32,534 nucleotides of DNA from an uncultured Bacteroidales bacterium (GTDB lineage Bacteria; Bacteroidota; Bacteroidia; Bacteroidales; Bacteroidaceae). Shown in pieces: positions 15,366 through 25,349 of this stretch. The stretch's first letter is position 1. The number at the start of each line of letters is the position of its first letter. The position numbers and the translations under genes are program-made. The stretch spans positions 1 through 32,534 of the forward strand of contig CADAJV010000038.1 in assembly GCA_902788275.1 (NCBI GenBank), read 5' to 3'. The notes below the pieces were generated by a model, which did no database searches, was not told the DNA's origin, and was given only the letters and a program-made list of their open reading frames with translations.

Positions 15366-15968
15366 TTACTCAATTTCGTCAGGGGAGACGAGGCCGTGTT
15401 GCACGGCGTAGATAGTCAGTTTGGAAAGCGACTGAGAGTTGAGCTTCTGCATGATGTGCTTGCGGTGAGTGATGGCTGTGTTGATGCTGATATGCAAGCG
15501 GTCGGCAATCTCCTTGTTAATCATTCCCTTGGCCAGCAGGGTAAGCACCTCTTTTTCGCGAACAGTGAGTAGGTTGGCTTGCTGTGCTGCAACATGGCGG
15601 ATGGCTTGTGGATAATTGGTGTAGTCATGGTGACCTGCCTGTTGTGCTTTCAGCAACTGGTTGAGGATTGTCTCACGTGGCTGGAGCATATTGATAGTGC
15701 GGAAGTTTGAAAGTGGTGCAAGTGTTGGGTGAGAAGAGAAGTTCTCGGTGTCTTGCAGAATGATTGTTTTGCGTAGGTGTTGGTTGAAGAAGTTGGGATT
15801 TTCTTTGTAGGCTGCTGGTGTGATGAAGTAATGAGCATAGTCTCCCTGCATTTCGGCAGTTGAATTGAGGGTGGCATATTGGGCAAAAGGCATGACCTCC
15901 TCAAGCATTTGCTTTAGGCCTTCAATCATGAGTGAATTTTTGCCGATGATGGCTATGCGTGGAGACAT
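15366..15968 (-). CDS. LuxR-type regulator with a degenerate receiver domain
   Basis: A 200-residue DNA-binding regulator. The C-terminal helix-turn-helix (about 134-195) has the LuxR/FixJ pattern LLTVREKEVLTLLAKGMINKEIA..HISINTAITHRKHIMQKL. The N-terminal 120 residues have the length and strand order of a receiver domain (RIAIIGKNSLMIEGLKQML). However, the acidic pair after strand 1 is replaced by Gly-Lys-Asn and no phospho-acceptor Asp is visible. Activity is thus probably not set by phosphorylation. It starts 1 nt after the stop of the metallo-hydrolase gene, as the last gene of the operon. Its targets are unknown; no histidine kinase is nearby. Confidence 0.85.
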   Translation of the reverse strand: MSPRIAIIGKNSLMIEGLKQMLEEVMPFAQYATLNSTAEMQGDYAHYFITPAAYKENPNFFNQHLRKTIILQDTENFSSHPTLAPLSNFRTINMLQPRETILNQLLKAQQAGHHDYTNYPQAIRHVAAQQANLLTVREKEVLTLLAKGMINKEIADRLHISINTAITHRKHIMQKLNSQSLSKLTIYAVQHGLVSPDEIE

Positions 15969-15969
15969 T

Positions 15970-16614
15970 TTATTTAAGGTATGGATTATAGCGTCTTTCC
16001 TGTTCTATTGTGGTGCTGCCACCATGGCCAGGATATACCACGGTGTTGTCGGGCAGGGTCATCACCTTGTTTTGCAGACTGCTGATGAGGTCTAAGGCGT
16101 TGCCGCCAGGGAAGTCGGTGCGTCCAATGGATTGCTCAAAGAGGTTGTCGCCAGAGAAGAGAACGGCTTCTTCGCGACAGTAGAAACAGATGCCGCCCGG
16201 AGTATGGCCTGGGGTCTCAATGACTCTGAGCTTGTGCGTACCGAAACTGATGATGTCGTCTTCGTTTAGGGTAGGGGCAAGGGGAGCTGTTTCTACTTTG
16301 AGGCGGCGTCCAAGTATGCTTTGCACCTGTAGGGAGAGATTAGTGTAGAGTTCGGCGTCACCAGTACTGATTTCGGGTTTCAGTCCATAGACTTGGTAGA
16401 TGTGGGCATTGCCCATGGTGTGGTCAAAATGGGCGTGGGTGTTGAGCGAATGGGTAAGGGTGAGATCATTGCGGCTGATATAGTCGTCAATGGCTTCGTG
16501 CTCTCCACGTATACAGGCTCCGTCGTCAATGATGATGGCTTGTTTGGTTTCATCGCTGACCACATAGCAGTTTTCCTCTACCATATTTACAACAAAGCAT
16601 TTGATATTGAGCAT
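15970..16614 (-). CDS. MBL-fold metallo-hydrolase (glyoxalase II-like)
   Basis: A 214-residue cytoplasmic hydrolase of the metallo-beta-lactamase fold. Metal ligands are clear: H60, H62, D64 and H65 in THAHFDH, a later His in TPGHTPGG, Asp in FSGDNLF, and the C-terminal YPGHG. It is closest in form to hydroxyacylglutathione hydrolase-like proteins, which split thioesters. Bacteroidetes generally lack glutathione, so the true substrate is open. The gene lies 3 nt after rsmG and 1 nt before the LuxR regulator, so translation may be coupled. Confidence 0.88.
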   Translation of the reverse strand: MLNIKCFVVNMVEENCYVVSDETKQAIIIDDGACIRGEHEAIDDYISRNDLTLTHSLNTHAHFDHTMGNAHIYQVYGLKPEISTGDAELYTNLSLQVQSILGRRLKVETAPLAPTLNEDDIISFGTHKLRVIETPGHTPGGICFYCREEAVLFSGDNLFEQSIGRTDFPGGNALDLISSLQNKVMTLPDNTVVYPGHGGSTTIEQERRYNPYLK

Positions 16615-16617
16615 AGC

Positions 16618-17241
16618 TTAAATAGGGATATAGAGTATTTTCTTTGTCTCGAAGTAGGGCTCACTGAAGAAGTCACTTATGTTTGTTAGTTCATACCATC
16701 GGTTGAGTGTTGCTAACTCTTGGCTAAGGTCGCCACCTTTAAGGCAGATGATTCCGTTGGGAATGGCGTTACTATGTTTGCGACTGATATTTTTTTGTAC
16801 AAGGTGCAGAAGTTCCGGGGCGTTCATTACAGCGCGACTAATTACGAAGTCGTAGTGGCCTCGCTCTTCCTTGGCGTTTCTATGTGTGCATTTCACATTG
16901 TTAAGACCAATAGCCTTGGCAACTTCGGTGGCTACATGTATCTTTTTGCCTATACTGTCGATGAGGTGGAACTGGCACTGGGGGAAGAGGATAGCAAGCG
17001 GGATGCCCGGAAATCCGCCGCCAGTGCCAATGTCAAGGATAGTGGTGTCAGGACGGAAACTGATATATTTCCCAATGCTCAGTGAGTGGAGCACGTGGTG
17101 CTCGAAGAGGTTGTCAATGTCTTTGCGCGAGATGACATTGATTTTGTCGTTCCACTCGCGGTAGAGCTCATCGAGCCTGGTCATTTGCGCCACCTGCTCC
17201 GCACTGAGCGTAGGGAAATATGTTGTTATCTTAGTAAGCAA
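16618..17241 (-). CDS. rsmG: 16S rRNA (guanine-527-N7) methyltransferase
   Basis: RsmG (GidB) methylates N7 of G527 in 16S rRNA using S-adenosylmethionine; loss of this mark gives low-level streptomycin resistance in several bacteria. The 207 residues show the family segments [20 protein letters not shown] (35-54), the SAM loop [10 protein letters not shown] (70-79) and FVISRAV. Size matches E. coli RsmG (207). Its start overlaps the end of glyA by 11 bp, and the hydrolase gene follows after 3 nt, so it is embedded in the operon. Confidence 0.95.
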   Translation of the reverse strand: MLTKITTYFPTLSAEQVAQMTRLDELYREWNDKINVISRKDIDNLFEHHVLHSLSIGKYISFRPDTTILDIGTGGGFPGIPLAILFPQCQFHLIDSIGKKIHVATEVAKAIGLNNVKCTHRNAKEERGHYDFVISRAVMNAPELLHLVQKNISRKHSNAIPNGIICLKGGDLSQELATLNRWYELTNISDFFSEPYFETKKILYIPI

Positions 17242-18511
17242 AGAGGGGATAGTCTTTCATGGTGGCGTTAACTTCGCCGCGCACCTTGGCGATTACATTT
17301 TCATCTTCGGGGGCATTGAGCACTTCTTCTATCCATGCTGCTATCTGCACCATAAGCCCTTCCTTTGCACCACGTGTTGTGATGGCGGGAGTGCCGAGAC
17401 GGATGCCGGAGGTCTGGAAGGCGCTGCGGCTGTCGAAGGGTACCATGTTCTTGTTAACAGTTATGTCGGCTGCAACGAGAGCGTTCTCAGCTACTTTGCC
17501 TGTGAGTTCGGGATACTTGGGACGTAGGTCGATAAGCATAGAGTGGTTGTCAGTGCCGCCACTTACCACACCAAAACCGCGCTTTACGAGTTCATCAGCC
17601 AGAACAGCAGCATTTTTCTTAACCTGCTTGGCATACTCTTTGAACTCCGGCTGCATAATCTCGCCGAAGGCCACAGCTTTGGCTGCGATGACGTGCTCTA
17701 ATGGTCCTCCCTGGATGCCAGGGAATACGGCACTGTTAAGCAGTTGGCTCATCATCTTAATCTGGCCCTTGGGAGTGGTGAGTCCCCAGGGATTCTCGAA
17801 ATCCTTGCCCATAAGGATAAGGCCACCGCGTGGACCGCGGAGAGTCTTATGTGTGGTGGATGTTACGATGTGTGCGTACTTGACGGGGTTGTCAAGCAGA
17901 CCGGCGGCAATAAGACCGGCAGGGTGAGCCATGTCAACCATAAAGATGGCACCTACCTTGTCGGCTATGGCACGCATACGGGCGTAGTCCCACTCACGGC
18001 TGTAGGCAGAGCCACCGCCTACTATGAGCTTAGGCTTGTGCTGGAGGGCCAGTTGTTCCATCTCGTCATAGTCCACGCGGCCGGTTTCACGATTGAGGTT
18101 ATAGCCAACGGGGTTGTAGAGAATGCCGGATGTGTTGACCTTGGAACCATGACTGAGGTGGCCACCATGGTCAAGGTTAAGACCCATGAATGTATCGCCG
18201 GGCTTGAGTACAGCAAGGAACACGGCTGCATTGGCCTGTGCGCCGGAGTGTGGCTGTACGTTGGCATACTCTGCGCCAAAAATCTTCTTGGCACGTTCAA
18301 TGGCGATGGTTTCGCTTTGGTCCACGTTGATACAGCCGCCGTAGTAGCGTTTACCGGGGTAGCCCTCAGCGTACTTGTTGGTCAGGACGGAGCCCATGGC
18401 CTCCATTACCTGATCGCTTACAAAATTCTCTGAGGCGATAAGCTCAATGCCTTTAAGCTGGCGTTGACGCTCGGCCTCAATGATGTTAAAAATTTCGGTG
18501 TCTCTTTTCAT
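17231..18511 (-). CDS. glyA: Serine hydroxymethyltransferase
   Basis: Pyridoxal-phosphate enzyme that converts serine and tetrahydrofolate to glycine and 5,10-methylene-tetrahydrofolate, the main source of one-carbon units for purines, thymidylate and methionine. The 426 residues show the family start [14 protein letters not shown], the substrate-side [13 protein letters not shown] and the cofactor lysine K222 in [15 protein letters not shown]. Length is as expected (E. coli 417). It follows pyrI after 27 nt and overlaps rsmG by 11 bp. Grouping with pyrBI links pyrimidine and folate metabolism. Confidence 0.97.
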   Translation of the reverse strand: MKRDTEIFNIIEAERQRQLKGIELIASENFVSDQVMEAMGSVLTNKYAEGYPGKRYYGGCINVDQSETIAIERAKKIFGAEYANVQPHSGAQANAAVFLAVLKPGDTFMGLNLDHGGHLSHGSKVNTSGILYNPVGYNLNRETGRVDYDEMEQLALQHKPKLIVGGGSAYSREWDYARMRAIADKVGAIFMVDMAHPAGLIAAGLLDNPVKYAHIVTSTTHKTLRGPRGGLILMGKDFENPWGLTTPKGQIKMMSQLLNSAVFPGIQGGPLEHVIAAKAVAFGEIMQPEFKEYAKQVKKNAAVLADELVKRGFGVVSGGTDNHSMLIDLRPKYPELTGKVAENALVAADITVNKNMVPFDSRSAFQTSGIRLGTPAITTRGAKEGLMVQIAAWIEEVLNAPEDENVIAKVRGEVNATMKDYPLFAY

Positions 18512-18538
18512 TGTTATATGATTTATATGTATGTTTGT

Positions 18539-18991
18539 CTATTTGAGTTTGGCATCCTTTATTTGCTGTTCCTTCTCGCAATAGTGGCACTTAATTACAC
18601 CATTGTGCTTGTCAATGACGTTGAACACCGTGTGCATCGGTTCATTGTTGGTAATGCACTTGGGGTTGGCGCAGCGGATGATGTCTTGTAGTTCTTCAGG
18701 CATACGCACTTGTTTCTTCTCTACCACCTCATAGTCACGGATGATGCAGAGGGTTACGTCGGGGGCTATGACTGAGAGCTTGTTAAGTTCATCATCGGAG
18801 AAGAATTTGTTGGCTACCTTGATGATGGTTTTGTGCCCCATCTTCTTGCTTTCCAGATTGATGCCAATCATTACTGTGGAACTTACATTGTTGAGTTTGA
18901 GCAATGTTACGACATCATTAGTGCGCTCGCAGGGGATATGGTCTATCACGGTGCCGTTCTCCAGTGCCGACACCAGCAGTTGCTTGTTCAT
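18539..18991 (-). CDS. pyrI: Aspartate carbamoyltransferase regulatory subunit
   Basis: The 150-residue regulatory chain binds CTP/ATP and tunes the catalytic PyrB trimers in the 2(C3):3(R2) holoenzyme. The N-terminal allosteric domain ([14 protein letters not shown]) is followed by a zinc domain with C107, C112, C135 and C138. The ATG directly follows the pyrB stop codon with no gap, so translation is probably coupled, giving matched subunit amounts. Confidence 0.97.
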   Translation of the reverse strand: MNKQLLVSALENGTVIDHIPCERTNDVVTLLKLNNVSSTVMIGINLESKKMGHKTIIKVANKFFSDDELNKLSVIAPDVTLCIIRDYEVVEKKQVRMPEELQDIIRCANPKCITNNEPMHTVFNVIDKHNGVIKCHYCEKEQQIKDAKLK

Positions 18992-19939
18992 TTATATGAT
19001 AGTTTTGTCATTGGTTATATCATCGAGTGTCAGTCCCAGCACATCGCTGATGAGTGCTTCACGGGCGTAAAGGCCGTTTTGTGCCTGCTGGAAGTAGTAT
19101 GCGTGGGGATTATCATCAACGTCAGCGGTAATTTCATTGATGCGGGGTAGGGGATGGAGTATCTTCATGTTGGGACGTGCCTTGCTGAGCATGTCGGAGC
19201 TGAGGATATAGGTATCCTTTACGCGTTCATACTCCATGAGGTCGGTGAAGCGCTCCTTTTGTACGCGGGTCATGTAGAGGATATCGGCTCCACTGATGGT
19301 ATCTTCATTGAAGTCAGTGCCCTCGGTGAAACGTATGCCGTTCTGGCGGCAGTATATTTTATATTCTTCGGGCATTTTCAGTTCCTTGGGGGCAATGAAG
19401 TGGAAAGTGGGGTTGAAGTGGCGCATGGCCATTAGCAGCGAGTGGACAGTGCGCCCATACTTGAGGTCACCTACCAGATGGATGTTAAGATTGTCGAGCA
19501 TGCCCTGAGTCTTATAGATAGAGTACATATCGAGCATGGTTTGTGAGGGGTGCTGGTTGCTACCGTCGCCAGCATTGATAATGGGCACATTGGTCACCTC
19601 GCTTGCATAGCGGGCGGCACCTTCCAGATAATGGCGCATCACTATTACGTCGGCATAGTTACTAACCATTTTGATGGTGTCTTTGAGACTCTCACCCTTG
19701 GTGCCGCTGGTAATCTTTGGGTCGGCAAAACCAATGACTCGTGCACCGAGTCGGTTGGCTGCGGTCTCAAAGCTGAGTCGAGTGCGGGTGGAGGGCTCGA
19801 AAAAAAGAGTGGCCACCACCTTGCCCTCCAGTATGCGGCGGTTGGGGTGTTGCTCAAATTGGGCTGCCATTTTGAGGAGGTATTCAATTTTCTCTCTCGT
19901 TAGGTGCGCCAGGGTTATCACGCTTCTGTTTTCTGACAT
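18992..19939 (-). CDS. pyrB: Aspartate carbamoyltransferase catalytic subunit
   Basis: Catalyses carbamoyl phosphate plus aspartate to N-carbamoylaspartate, the first committed step of pyrimidine synthesis. The 315 residues contain the carbamoyl-phosphate loop FFEPSTRTR (STRTR at 50-54), the HPSQT motif in [14 protein letters not shown], and HPLPRINE near the C-terminus. Length matches the E. coli chain (311). It follows the DUF3078 gene after 25 nt and is joined to pyrI. No pyrBI attenuator was seen in the short gap upstream. Confidence 0.97.
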   Translation of the reverse strand: MSENRSVITLAHLTREKIEYLLKMAAQFEQHPNRRILEGKVVATLFFEPSTRTRLSFETAANRLGARVIGFADPKITSGTKGESLKDTIKMVSNYADVIVMRHYLEGAARYASEVTNVPIINAGDGSNQHPSQTMLDMYSIYKTQGMLDNLNIHLVGDLKYGRTVHSLLMAMRHFNPTFHFIAPKELKMPEEYKIYCRQNGIRFTEGTDFNEDTISGADILYMTRVQKERFTDLMEYERVKDTYILSSDMLSKARPNMKILHPLPRINEITADVDDNPHAYYFQQAQNGLYAREALISDVLGLTLDDITNDKTII

Positions 19940-19964
19940 TTTTATTTAGATATTTTAGGCGGTA

Positions 19965-21320
19965 TTAATGAATATCAAATGACCAGTCCAATCCCATTGA
20001 CAGGTATTCCTTGAATTGTATCTTGGCATGGCTCTTGTCGCTGTGGTAGGCGTCGTCAAAGCGTGGGTAAAGATATAATGTGCTTGACAGGAACTTGTTG
20101 ATCTTGAAACTAAAGGTGTTTTCCCATTCTGCCACTACGCTTTTGTAGTTGGTGAAACAGAACAGGCGTGATGTCCATGTAAGCTCCTTGCATATTTTCC
20201 AGTCAATGTTACAGGTGATGTTGGAACCAATCTTTTCATAGCTGTGATGGCGTCCAGGTACACCATAGCGGCCAGTGAGGTTGTGACGCCCTACATATAT
20301 GAAGTCGTAGGACAAGGGCGCCAGGACTATGGTAAGGTTGTATTTTTGTTTGTTTTGCTTGTAGTCCATACCGACTGAGAGCAGGCTCTCAAATGGCGAC
20401 ATGAAGTCGGAGTAGATATAGTCGCTGTTGTTGGCATATTTACGATAGAACTGTGTCCAGCTTTGAAGTGATACTGTATAGTACCAATGTCCGCTGGCCC
20501 TGATGCCTAGTTTATTGGTCATGCGCAGAAGGTCGGTGTTGGTCTTGAAGCTATGATAGGTGTCGTCTTTGTTGGTTTGGAAACCAAGGTTCATCTCCAG
20601 TTTGTTGTCCCACTGCACTTTTTGCTTGTTATTGTAATTGGCCCAGAATGTGGAGTTGTATATCATAGAGTTGCTGCTTGTTCCGCCTTTATACCAGTTG
20701 TCGCTGATATAGTTCTGCATCAACTGAAGTTTCAGTTTGCCGCCAAAAGTCCAGAAGTTAGGCTTGCGACTAATGGCCACGATAGGTTCAACCACGCCTT
20801 CTACCTCCTGTGTCTTTACCTTGTCAGAAACTGTGGCCTTATAGTCGAGTTTTTTATTGATATCGGTACGTACTCTGCCCTCTTTTTCCAGGTCAGCTTC
20901 GGTAAGGTGCACCATGTGGGGGTGCTGCGTGTAGAGTTTGAGGAAGAAATCGTTGATGCTGTTGTTTAGCTTGAGGTCTTGGCATAGGGTGGGCTCTTGC
21001 TCGCCACTTAAGACAGAAGGTCGGATGTCCATGGCCTGCTTGAGTGAACTGCGATAGAGCATCGGGCTGACAAAGAGTCGATAGTAATATGGGTTGACCA
21101 ACAGGTCCTTATTGTTGCTGATGTCTGCGGAAGTGGCCAGTGAGTCAAATTTTGCCCCGAGTGCAGTTAGTGAGTCAGAATACTGCTGCGCAATCCGACT
21201 AAAGGTATCTTGCTGTCGCACTGTAGGGACGGCAGCGTTTTTTCTGCGCTGTGCCGAAACAGTTATGGTCAGCAGAAATACTAAGAAAGAAATAATGAGA
21301 TATTTTGGCAGTTGGCCCAT
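19965..21320 (-). CDS. DUF3078 outer-membrane-type protein
   Basis: A 451-residue protein of a Bacteroidetes family of unknown function. A signal peptide is clear (about 1-23, ISFLVFLLTITVSAQ). The second half has the DUF3078 signature NYISDNWYKGGTSSNSMIYN, followed by alternating aromatic strands (WANYNNKQKVQWDNKLEMNL, WYYTVSLQSWTQFYRKY, YKQNKQKYNLTIVLAPLSYD) that suggest an outer-membrane beta-barrel. It is the first gene of the run that continues into pyrB. A -7 element lies upstream at 21376-21383. The pairing with pyrimidine genes may reflect only shared transcription. Confidence 0.85.
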   Translation of the reverse strand: MGQLPKYLIISFLVFLLTITVSAQRRKNAAVPTVRQQDTFSRIAQQYSDSLTALGAKFDSLATSADISNNKDLLVNPYYYRLFVSPMLYRSSLKQAMDIRPSVLSGEQEPTLCQDLKLNNSINDFFLKLYTQHPHMVHLTEADLEKEGRVRTDINKKLDYKATVSDKVKTQEVEGVVEPIVAISRKPNFWTFGGKLKLQLMQNYISDNWYKGGTSSNSMIYNSTFWANYNNKQKVQWDNKLEMNLGFQTNKDDTYHSFKTNTDLLRMTNKLGIRASGHWYYTVSLQSWTQFYRKYANNSDYIYSDFMSPFESLLSVGMDYKQNKQKYNLTIVLAPLSYDFIYVGRHNLTGRYGVPGRHHSYEKIGSNITCNIDWKICKELTWTSRLFCFTNYKSVVAEWENTFSFKINKFLSSTLYLYPRFDDAYHSDKSHAKIQFKEYLSMGLDWSFDIH

Positions 21321-21375
21321 AGTCTTTATGTCTTTGTGCGCATCGCGCCTGCGTACGCGTCTATGTATATCTGTG

Positions 21376-21383
21376 CAAAGTTA
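21376..21383 (-). promoter_or_regulatory. -7 element of the DUF3078-pyrBI-glyA-rsmG operon
   Basis: TAACTTTG on the minus strand is a full TAnnTTTG match. A start near 21369 gives a leader of about 48 nt. The rest of 21400-21540 shows no gene or strong structure. Confidence 0.55.
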
Positions 21384-21541
21384 CGTAATCTTTGCAACAT
21401 ACTCACTAAAAATGTTCGTTTTATTTTATCAACAGACGTGTATTCACCATAAAGTAAGGCAAGCCTTCCGTTTATATGGCTTAACTGAAATGTTGCTTCT
21501 TACCTATATATTATCAGGATTTAAGAGTTTTTCCTTAGAAT

Positions 21542-21573
21542 AAAAAGTCGGGCCGCACAGTGTGCAGCCCGAC
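21542..21573 (-). terminator. Intrinsic terminator of the DUF3472 gene
   Basis: GTCGGGC (21547-21553) pairs with GCCCGAC (21567-21573), with an inner GCAC/GTGC stem. On the minus strand five T follow. It lies 25 bp beyond the stop codon at 21598. Confidence 0.9.
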
Positions 21574-21597
21574 AAATCAGCTATTGACGTTTCGCTA

Positions 21598-24500
21598 TTA
21601 TTTCTTTATAACCTTGCCGTTGTGGATATAGAGCCCCGTGAAAGGTCGCTCTATCTTCCTTCCTTGCAGGTCATATGTTGATTTATCATTAATCATAGGG
21701 TGCTGGGCATTATCTTCTATTCTTTGCTTACTGTTCTCAATTCCAGTAGGCTCATCACTGAAGTCAAAGATGATGTTGCCAGTTGGTGCATCGTCGCCCA
21801 GTTCCAGATAGACGCTGTTAGCGGGCACGTTGCCGATGAGTGCCTTGCTAAAGCAACCTCCTTCGTTGGTGCTTAATGTATATATGGTACCCTTGAGGCC
21901 CGATGCAGCGAAATAGGTGCCGTGGAGCATATTGTCCTCAATACTTTTTCCGCTTGGAGCCGCTATTTCAAGGTCGAGTTGCTGATTGGCCTCTCCACAT
22001 ATAAGAGCAGGGGTACCGGCTGGCAGGCGGTCATAGACGCGGAGGAAGCAAGCGGTGTTGCCGTCAAGGTGATCAACGACATATACTTTCAAATCTTCGG
22101 GCACAATGATGTCGAAAGCATAATTCACGCCCCTCATTCCTGCGCTGTTGAGCGTAAGCTTGATGTTGTCAATCAGCTGCATCTGGAACTGCGCGTTGCT
22201 GTTGCCATAGTATGCCGTAGTGTTGGCGTAGAGTGAAGACAGGGCCATTCCTCCATACTGTGTGGAGGAGATAGAGAATACGCCGGGATTGTCTTCGCTT
22301 ACATAGTAACGACCGGCTTGCTTGGTCTTGCTGCGAGCCTGTGTTATCTCGTTGCCGGCATTCCTGCCCAGACGTCCAAGGCTAACATCCTGACTGGTGG
22401 GGCTGAGGGCTTCACCATAGGCTGCAAAGGACCATATTTGAGTCACATCGTTGTCTGTCTGGGCCTTAAACTCGGTGGAAGGACTGTTATTGGCCGTAAG
22501 TATGGGAGTGTTACTCTTATTGCTGGACATAGACTTTACACGATATACATACTTAGTTGGGTCGAAGGGGATACGCTGGCAGCTGTCAACGGCTTTATAG
22601 AGTAGGGCGCGGTTGTCGATGCTGATGTTGCCGTTGTTATAGAGTGCTGTTAGGCGGTCGCGCTCTTGGCCGGCAGGCACGGAGCCTACCAGTCCCTCGC
22701 TAACATTGAGTATGTCGCGCAATTTGGCTACATAGCTGTCAAACTTGGCGTAATCTACGCATTTGCCGATTACGTACTTGGCCTCTGCGTCAGAGGGAAT
22801 GAGATAGTAGTTGTCATAAAGGTCAAAGTAGCTGCCCTGATTGCCGACGCTGACTGTTTTTACGGGGTGCTGAGCATCGGTGGGGTCGAGGGTAATGTAT
22901 TTCTTTTTGCTGCTGATGAGCACAGCATTGTCGCGAATCATGTAGCTGACGTCAACCTCGCTCGGCGTGTCGCTGAGGAAGTTTTCTGCCTCAGAGTCAA
23001 AGTATTTGCGCAGTCCGGGATTATATAGGTAGTATTTCTTGTAGCCTTCAGCCTGTATAATCATCCAGTTGTTACGCAGCTGGGTTACATCAACATTCTT
23101 CTTATATTCGTCGAGGCTACCGCTTATCGTTGCTTGGCCAACTGTCAGATGCCCGTCGGTAGTGGCAGCCAGTTTGCCGTAGCCATTGTGACTGCTGAGC
23201 TGATAGCGGTGTAACGAGTTGATATAATATTTGCCGGAGACATGACCGTATTTCAACGGTGTGCTGGTCTGGTTGATTTTGTTGATGACGTTAGCTATCT
23301 CGTCGATGTCACCATTGCCGTCATTATAGGCCTTGCGCAATTCCACCAGATCTTCGGCGGGGTATGAGTCAAAGCAGTTGGCGTTGTCGAGCAGTTGCTT
23401 GGCGTAATCATAAATCTTACTCGGGCTGACATTGGTTGACAGCGTCAGCTCATTGATGTTCATCATGGCACCGAAACCTTCAGTAAATTCAATCTTGAAG
23501 TATTGGGAGTTGACGCGCGATGTCAATACTGCAGTGCTCTCCGCTGCTCTTTCAAACTCCACTGTGTCGCTGGCGAGGGTCCAATTGCTGCCGTCTTCAG
23601 AGGTATAAATCACCGCTTTGGCCGGCCAGTAAAGGTAGGACTTCTTGTCTGTATATACGCTTATCTCGCTAATAGAAGCGCGCGAGGGTGCCTTCAGGGC
23701 AATCCAGTGAGGATACATCAAGCCGCCATTACGCCATTTGTTGCGCCAGAATGTCTTGCGGTCGCCGTCGATGGCCTGCTTGGCAAAGCCGTTGGCTCCG
23801 TCATTCTCTTCCTGATCGGAGAAGCCTATCAGTTCCCACTTTGTCAAGTCGTAGGTCTCGCCAGTGGACTTTAGTCGTAAGTCAGCCTGTCGTGCGGCAT
23901 CCTTCTTGATGGCCTGATTGATTCGTGCAATCTTTGAGTCAATGTCAATGGTGTCAACACATGATTGGTCGAGCGGCGCGCCCACAAACTGTGCCGAGTC
24001 GTTGACCGTGGAGGTAAAGGCACCGTGCTCCATATAGAAGGCGTTGGTGAAAGCCTCTGTGGCGCCGTGACCATAGTCGTGACGTGCTGTGCGCGCCGAG
24101 CCGCCGTCATTGTTGGTAAACGAGTAACCTGACACGCTATACCATTTGCCGCTGGCTGCCGAGCGCATATATCCCTTGCGCCAATAGCCGCGCGTGTAGA
24201 TTTCGCCACACTCACCATAGTTCTCAAGGAAGGAGTAGAACGATGAGAAGAGGTAGGGTCTGCCGGCTACGCGGTGGGTAGCCAGGTAAGTCCAGTCAGG
24301 GTCATCCTCCATCTTATACCATGCCGTAACGATAGAGTTCTCAAAGACAAATGTAGAGTCGTTGCCATTCTGGTCTTTCTCCGTTACTGTGGTCTGCTCG
24401 GGGCGTGTGTTAAACAGAAACTGCACCCACTTGTCAGGCTCCCACCATTTGCCCTCGGTGTACATTGCCTGAATGCCCGTCTTCTCTCCGCCGAAGCGAT

Positions 24501-25311
24501 TGATGCTGATGTTAGGGTCGCTGTCCATATTGCCTGAACGCAGATACTCCGGCAGGTTGGGGTTAGTGTCAACATCGCCTTTGTCCCACATAGAGAAGAT
24601 GACCTTATAGTTCTTGTCGCCGTTGAATGGTCCGTCATATTGAATGCCCATGTATCCTCCCATCAGACCCATCGTTTCCAGGTAGGTAGCTACTCTCAGA
24701 TACTGCGAGGGGTACCTCACCTCCTGGTACGACCAGTCGAAGCATTCGCCTGTGGGGCCCAGAGGGTCATTAGGGTAGCGTGCCCACAGGTGAGTGGAGG
24801 CAGCCATAAAGCGAAGCGATGTCACGATTTCATTGGGTGACTCGCGCTTAAACTCCAACTTGATGATTGCGTTAATGCTCGACGGTTTGCTGCTTGTAAA
24901 TTCGAATCGATACCATTTGTCGGCAGGAAACTTCACATCTTTGATCAGTTGCAATTCAGCATTAGAGGAACCTCCAGAGGTCGTCATCTCGTTTTCCACA
25001 ATCATCTTGTTGTCGTCTGGGTCAGTCACTCTTAGGCGTAGGGGTGCTGATGTCTTGGTGCTGACGAACGCACTCATGCAGATATATCCCTCTGGCACAT
25101 GCAGGTAGTAGCACACCTGAGCATCGTTGCGCGAAGGCCAATAGAAGGAGCCTGTGCCTTCCCTTACTCCGGTGTCGTAGTGCTTGCCGCCAACCTCCAC
25201 GAAGCAGCGCTGGCCATAGATGACGTCAGTGGTCGATTGGTAAGTCTGAGCAACGGCAGTCTCGCCAATCATTAAGGCTGCCACGATAGAAAAAGTCTTT
25301 CTCAGTTTCAT
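21598..25311 (-). CDS. Large secreted protein: DUF5077, DUF3472, F5/8C domain
   Basis: A 1237-residue exported protein, probably acting on or binding glycans at the cell surface. A signal peptide covers about 1-22 (MKLRKTFSIVAALMIGETAVAQ). An N-terminal DUF5077-like beta domain (SFYWPSRNDAQVCYYLHVP) is followed by DUF3472 (FMAASTHLWARYPNDPLGP, FDWSYQEVRYP). Residues about 493-645 form an F5/8 type C (discoidin, CBM32-like) fold (AIDGDRKTFWRNKWRNGG, HWIALKAPSRASISEISVY). Repetitive beta-rich regions fill the rest. The last 30 residues (STYDLQGRKIE..GLYIHNGKVIKK) resemble Bacteroidetes C-terminal surface-targeting tails. A terminator follows. Catalysis has not been shown for DUF3472 from sequence alone, so the enzyme role is open. 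Confidence 0.85.
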   Translation of the reverse strand: MKLRKTFSIVAALMIGETAVAQTYQSTTDVIYGQRCFVEVGGKHYDTGVREGTGSFYWPSRNDAQVCYYLHVPEGYICMSAFVSTKTSAPLRLRVTDPDDNKMIVENEMTTSGGSSNAELQLIKDVKFPADKWYRFEFTSSKPSSINAIIKLEFKRESPNEIVTSLRFMAASTHLWARYPNDPLGPTGECFDWSYQEVRYPSQYLRVATYLETMGLMGGYMGIQYDGPFNGDKNYKVIFSMWDKGDVDTNPNLPEYLRSGNMDSDPNISINRFGGEKTGIQAMYTEGKWWEPDKWVQFLFNTRPEQTTVTEKDQNGNDSTFVFENSIVTAWYKMEDDPDWTYLATHRVAGRPYLFSSFYSFLENYGECGEIYTRGYWRKGYMRSAASGKWYSVSGYSFTNNDGGSARTARHDYGHGATEAFTNAFYMEHGAFTSTVNDSAQFVGAPLDQSCVDTIDIDSKIARINQAIKKDAARQADLRLKSTGETYDLTKWELIGFSDQEENDGANGFAKQAIDGDRKTFWRNKWRNGGLMYPHWIALKAPSRASISEISVYTDKKSYLYWPAKAVIYTSEDGSNWTLASDTVEFERAAESTAVLTSRVNSQYFKIEFTEGFGAMMNINELTLSTNVSPSKIYDYAKQLLDNANCFDSYPAEDLVELRKAYNDGNGDIDEIANVINKINQTSTPLKYGHVSGKYYINSLHRYQLSSHNGYGKLAATTDGHLTVGQATISGSLDEYKKNVDVTQLRNNWMIIQAEGYKKYYLYNPGLRKYFDSEAENFLSDTPSEVDVSYMIRDNAVLISSKKKYITLDPTDAQHPVKTVSVGNQGSYFDLYDNYYLIPSDAEAKYVIGKCVDYAKFDSYVAKLRDILNVSEGLVGSVPAGQERDRLTALYNNGNISIDNRALLYKAVDSCQRIPFDPTKYVYRVKSMSSNKSNTPILTANNSPSTEFKAQTDNDVTQIWSFAAYGEALSPTSQDVSLGRLGRNAGNEITQARSKTKQAGRYYVSEDNPGVFSISSTQYGGMALSSLYANTTAYYGNSNAQFQMQLIDNIKLTLNSAGMRGVNYAFDIIVPEDLKVYVVDHLDGNTACFLRVYDRLPAGTPALICGEANQQLDLEIAAPSGKSIEDNMLHGTYFAASGLKGTIYTLSTNEGGCFSKALIGNVPANSVYLELGDDAPTGNIIFDFSDEPTGIENSKQRIEDNAQHPMINDKSTYDLQGRKIERPFTGLYIHNGKVIKK

Positions 25312-25349
25312 TTTATATTGATTTTTGTTTTTATTACTCTGATAGTCTA

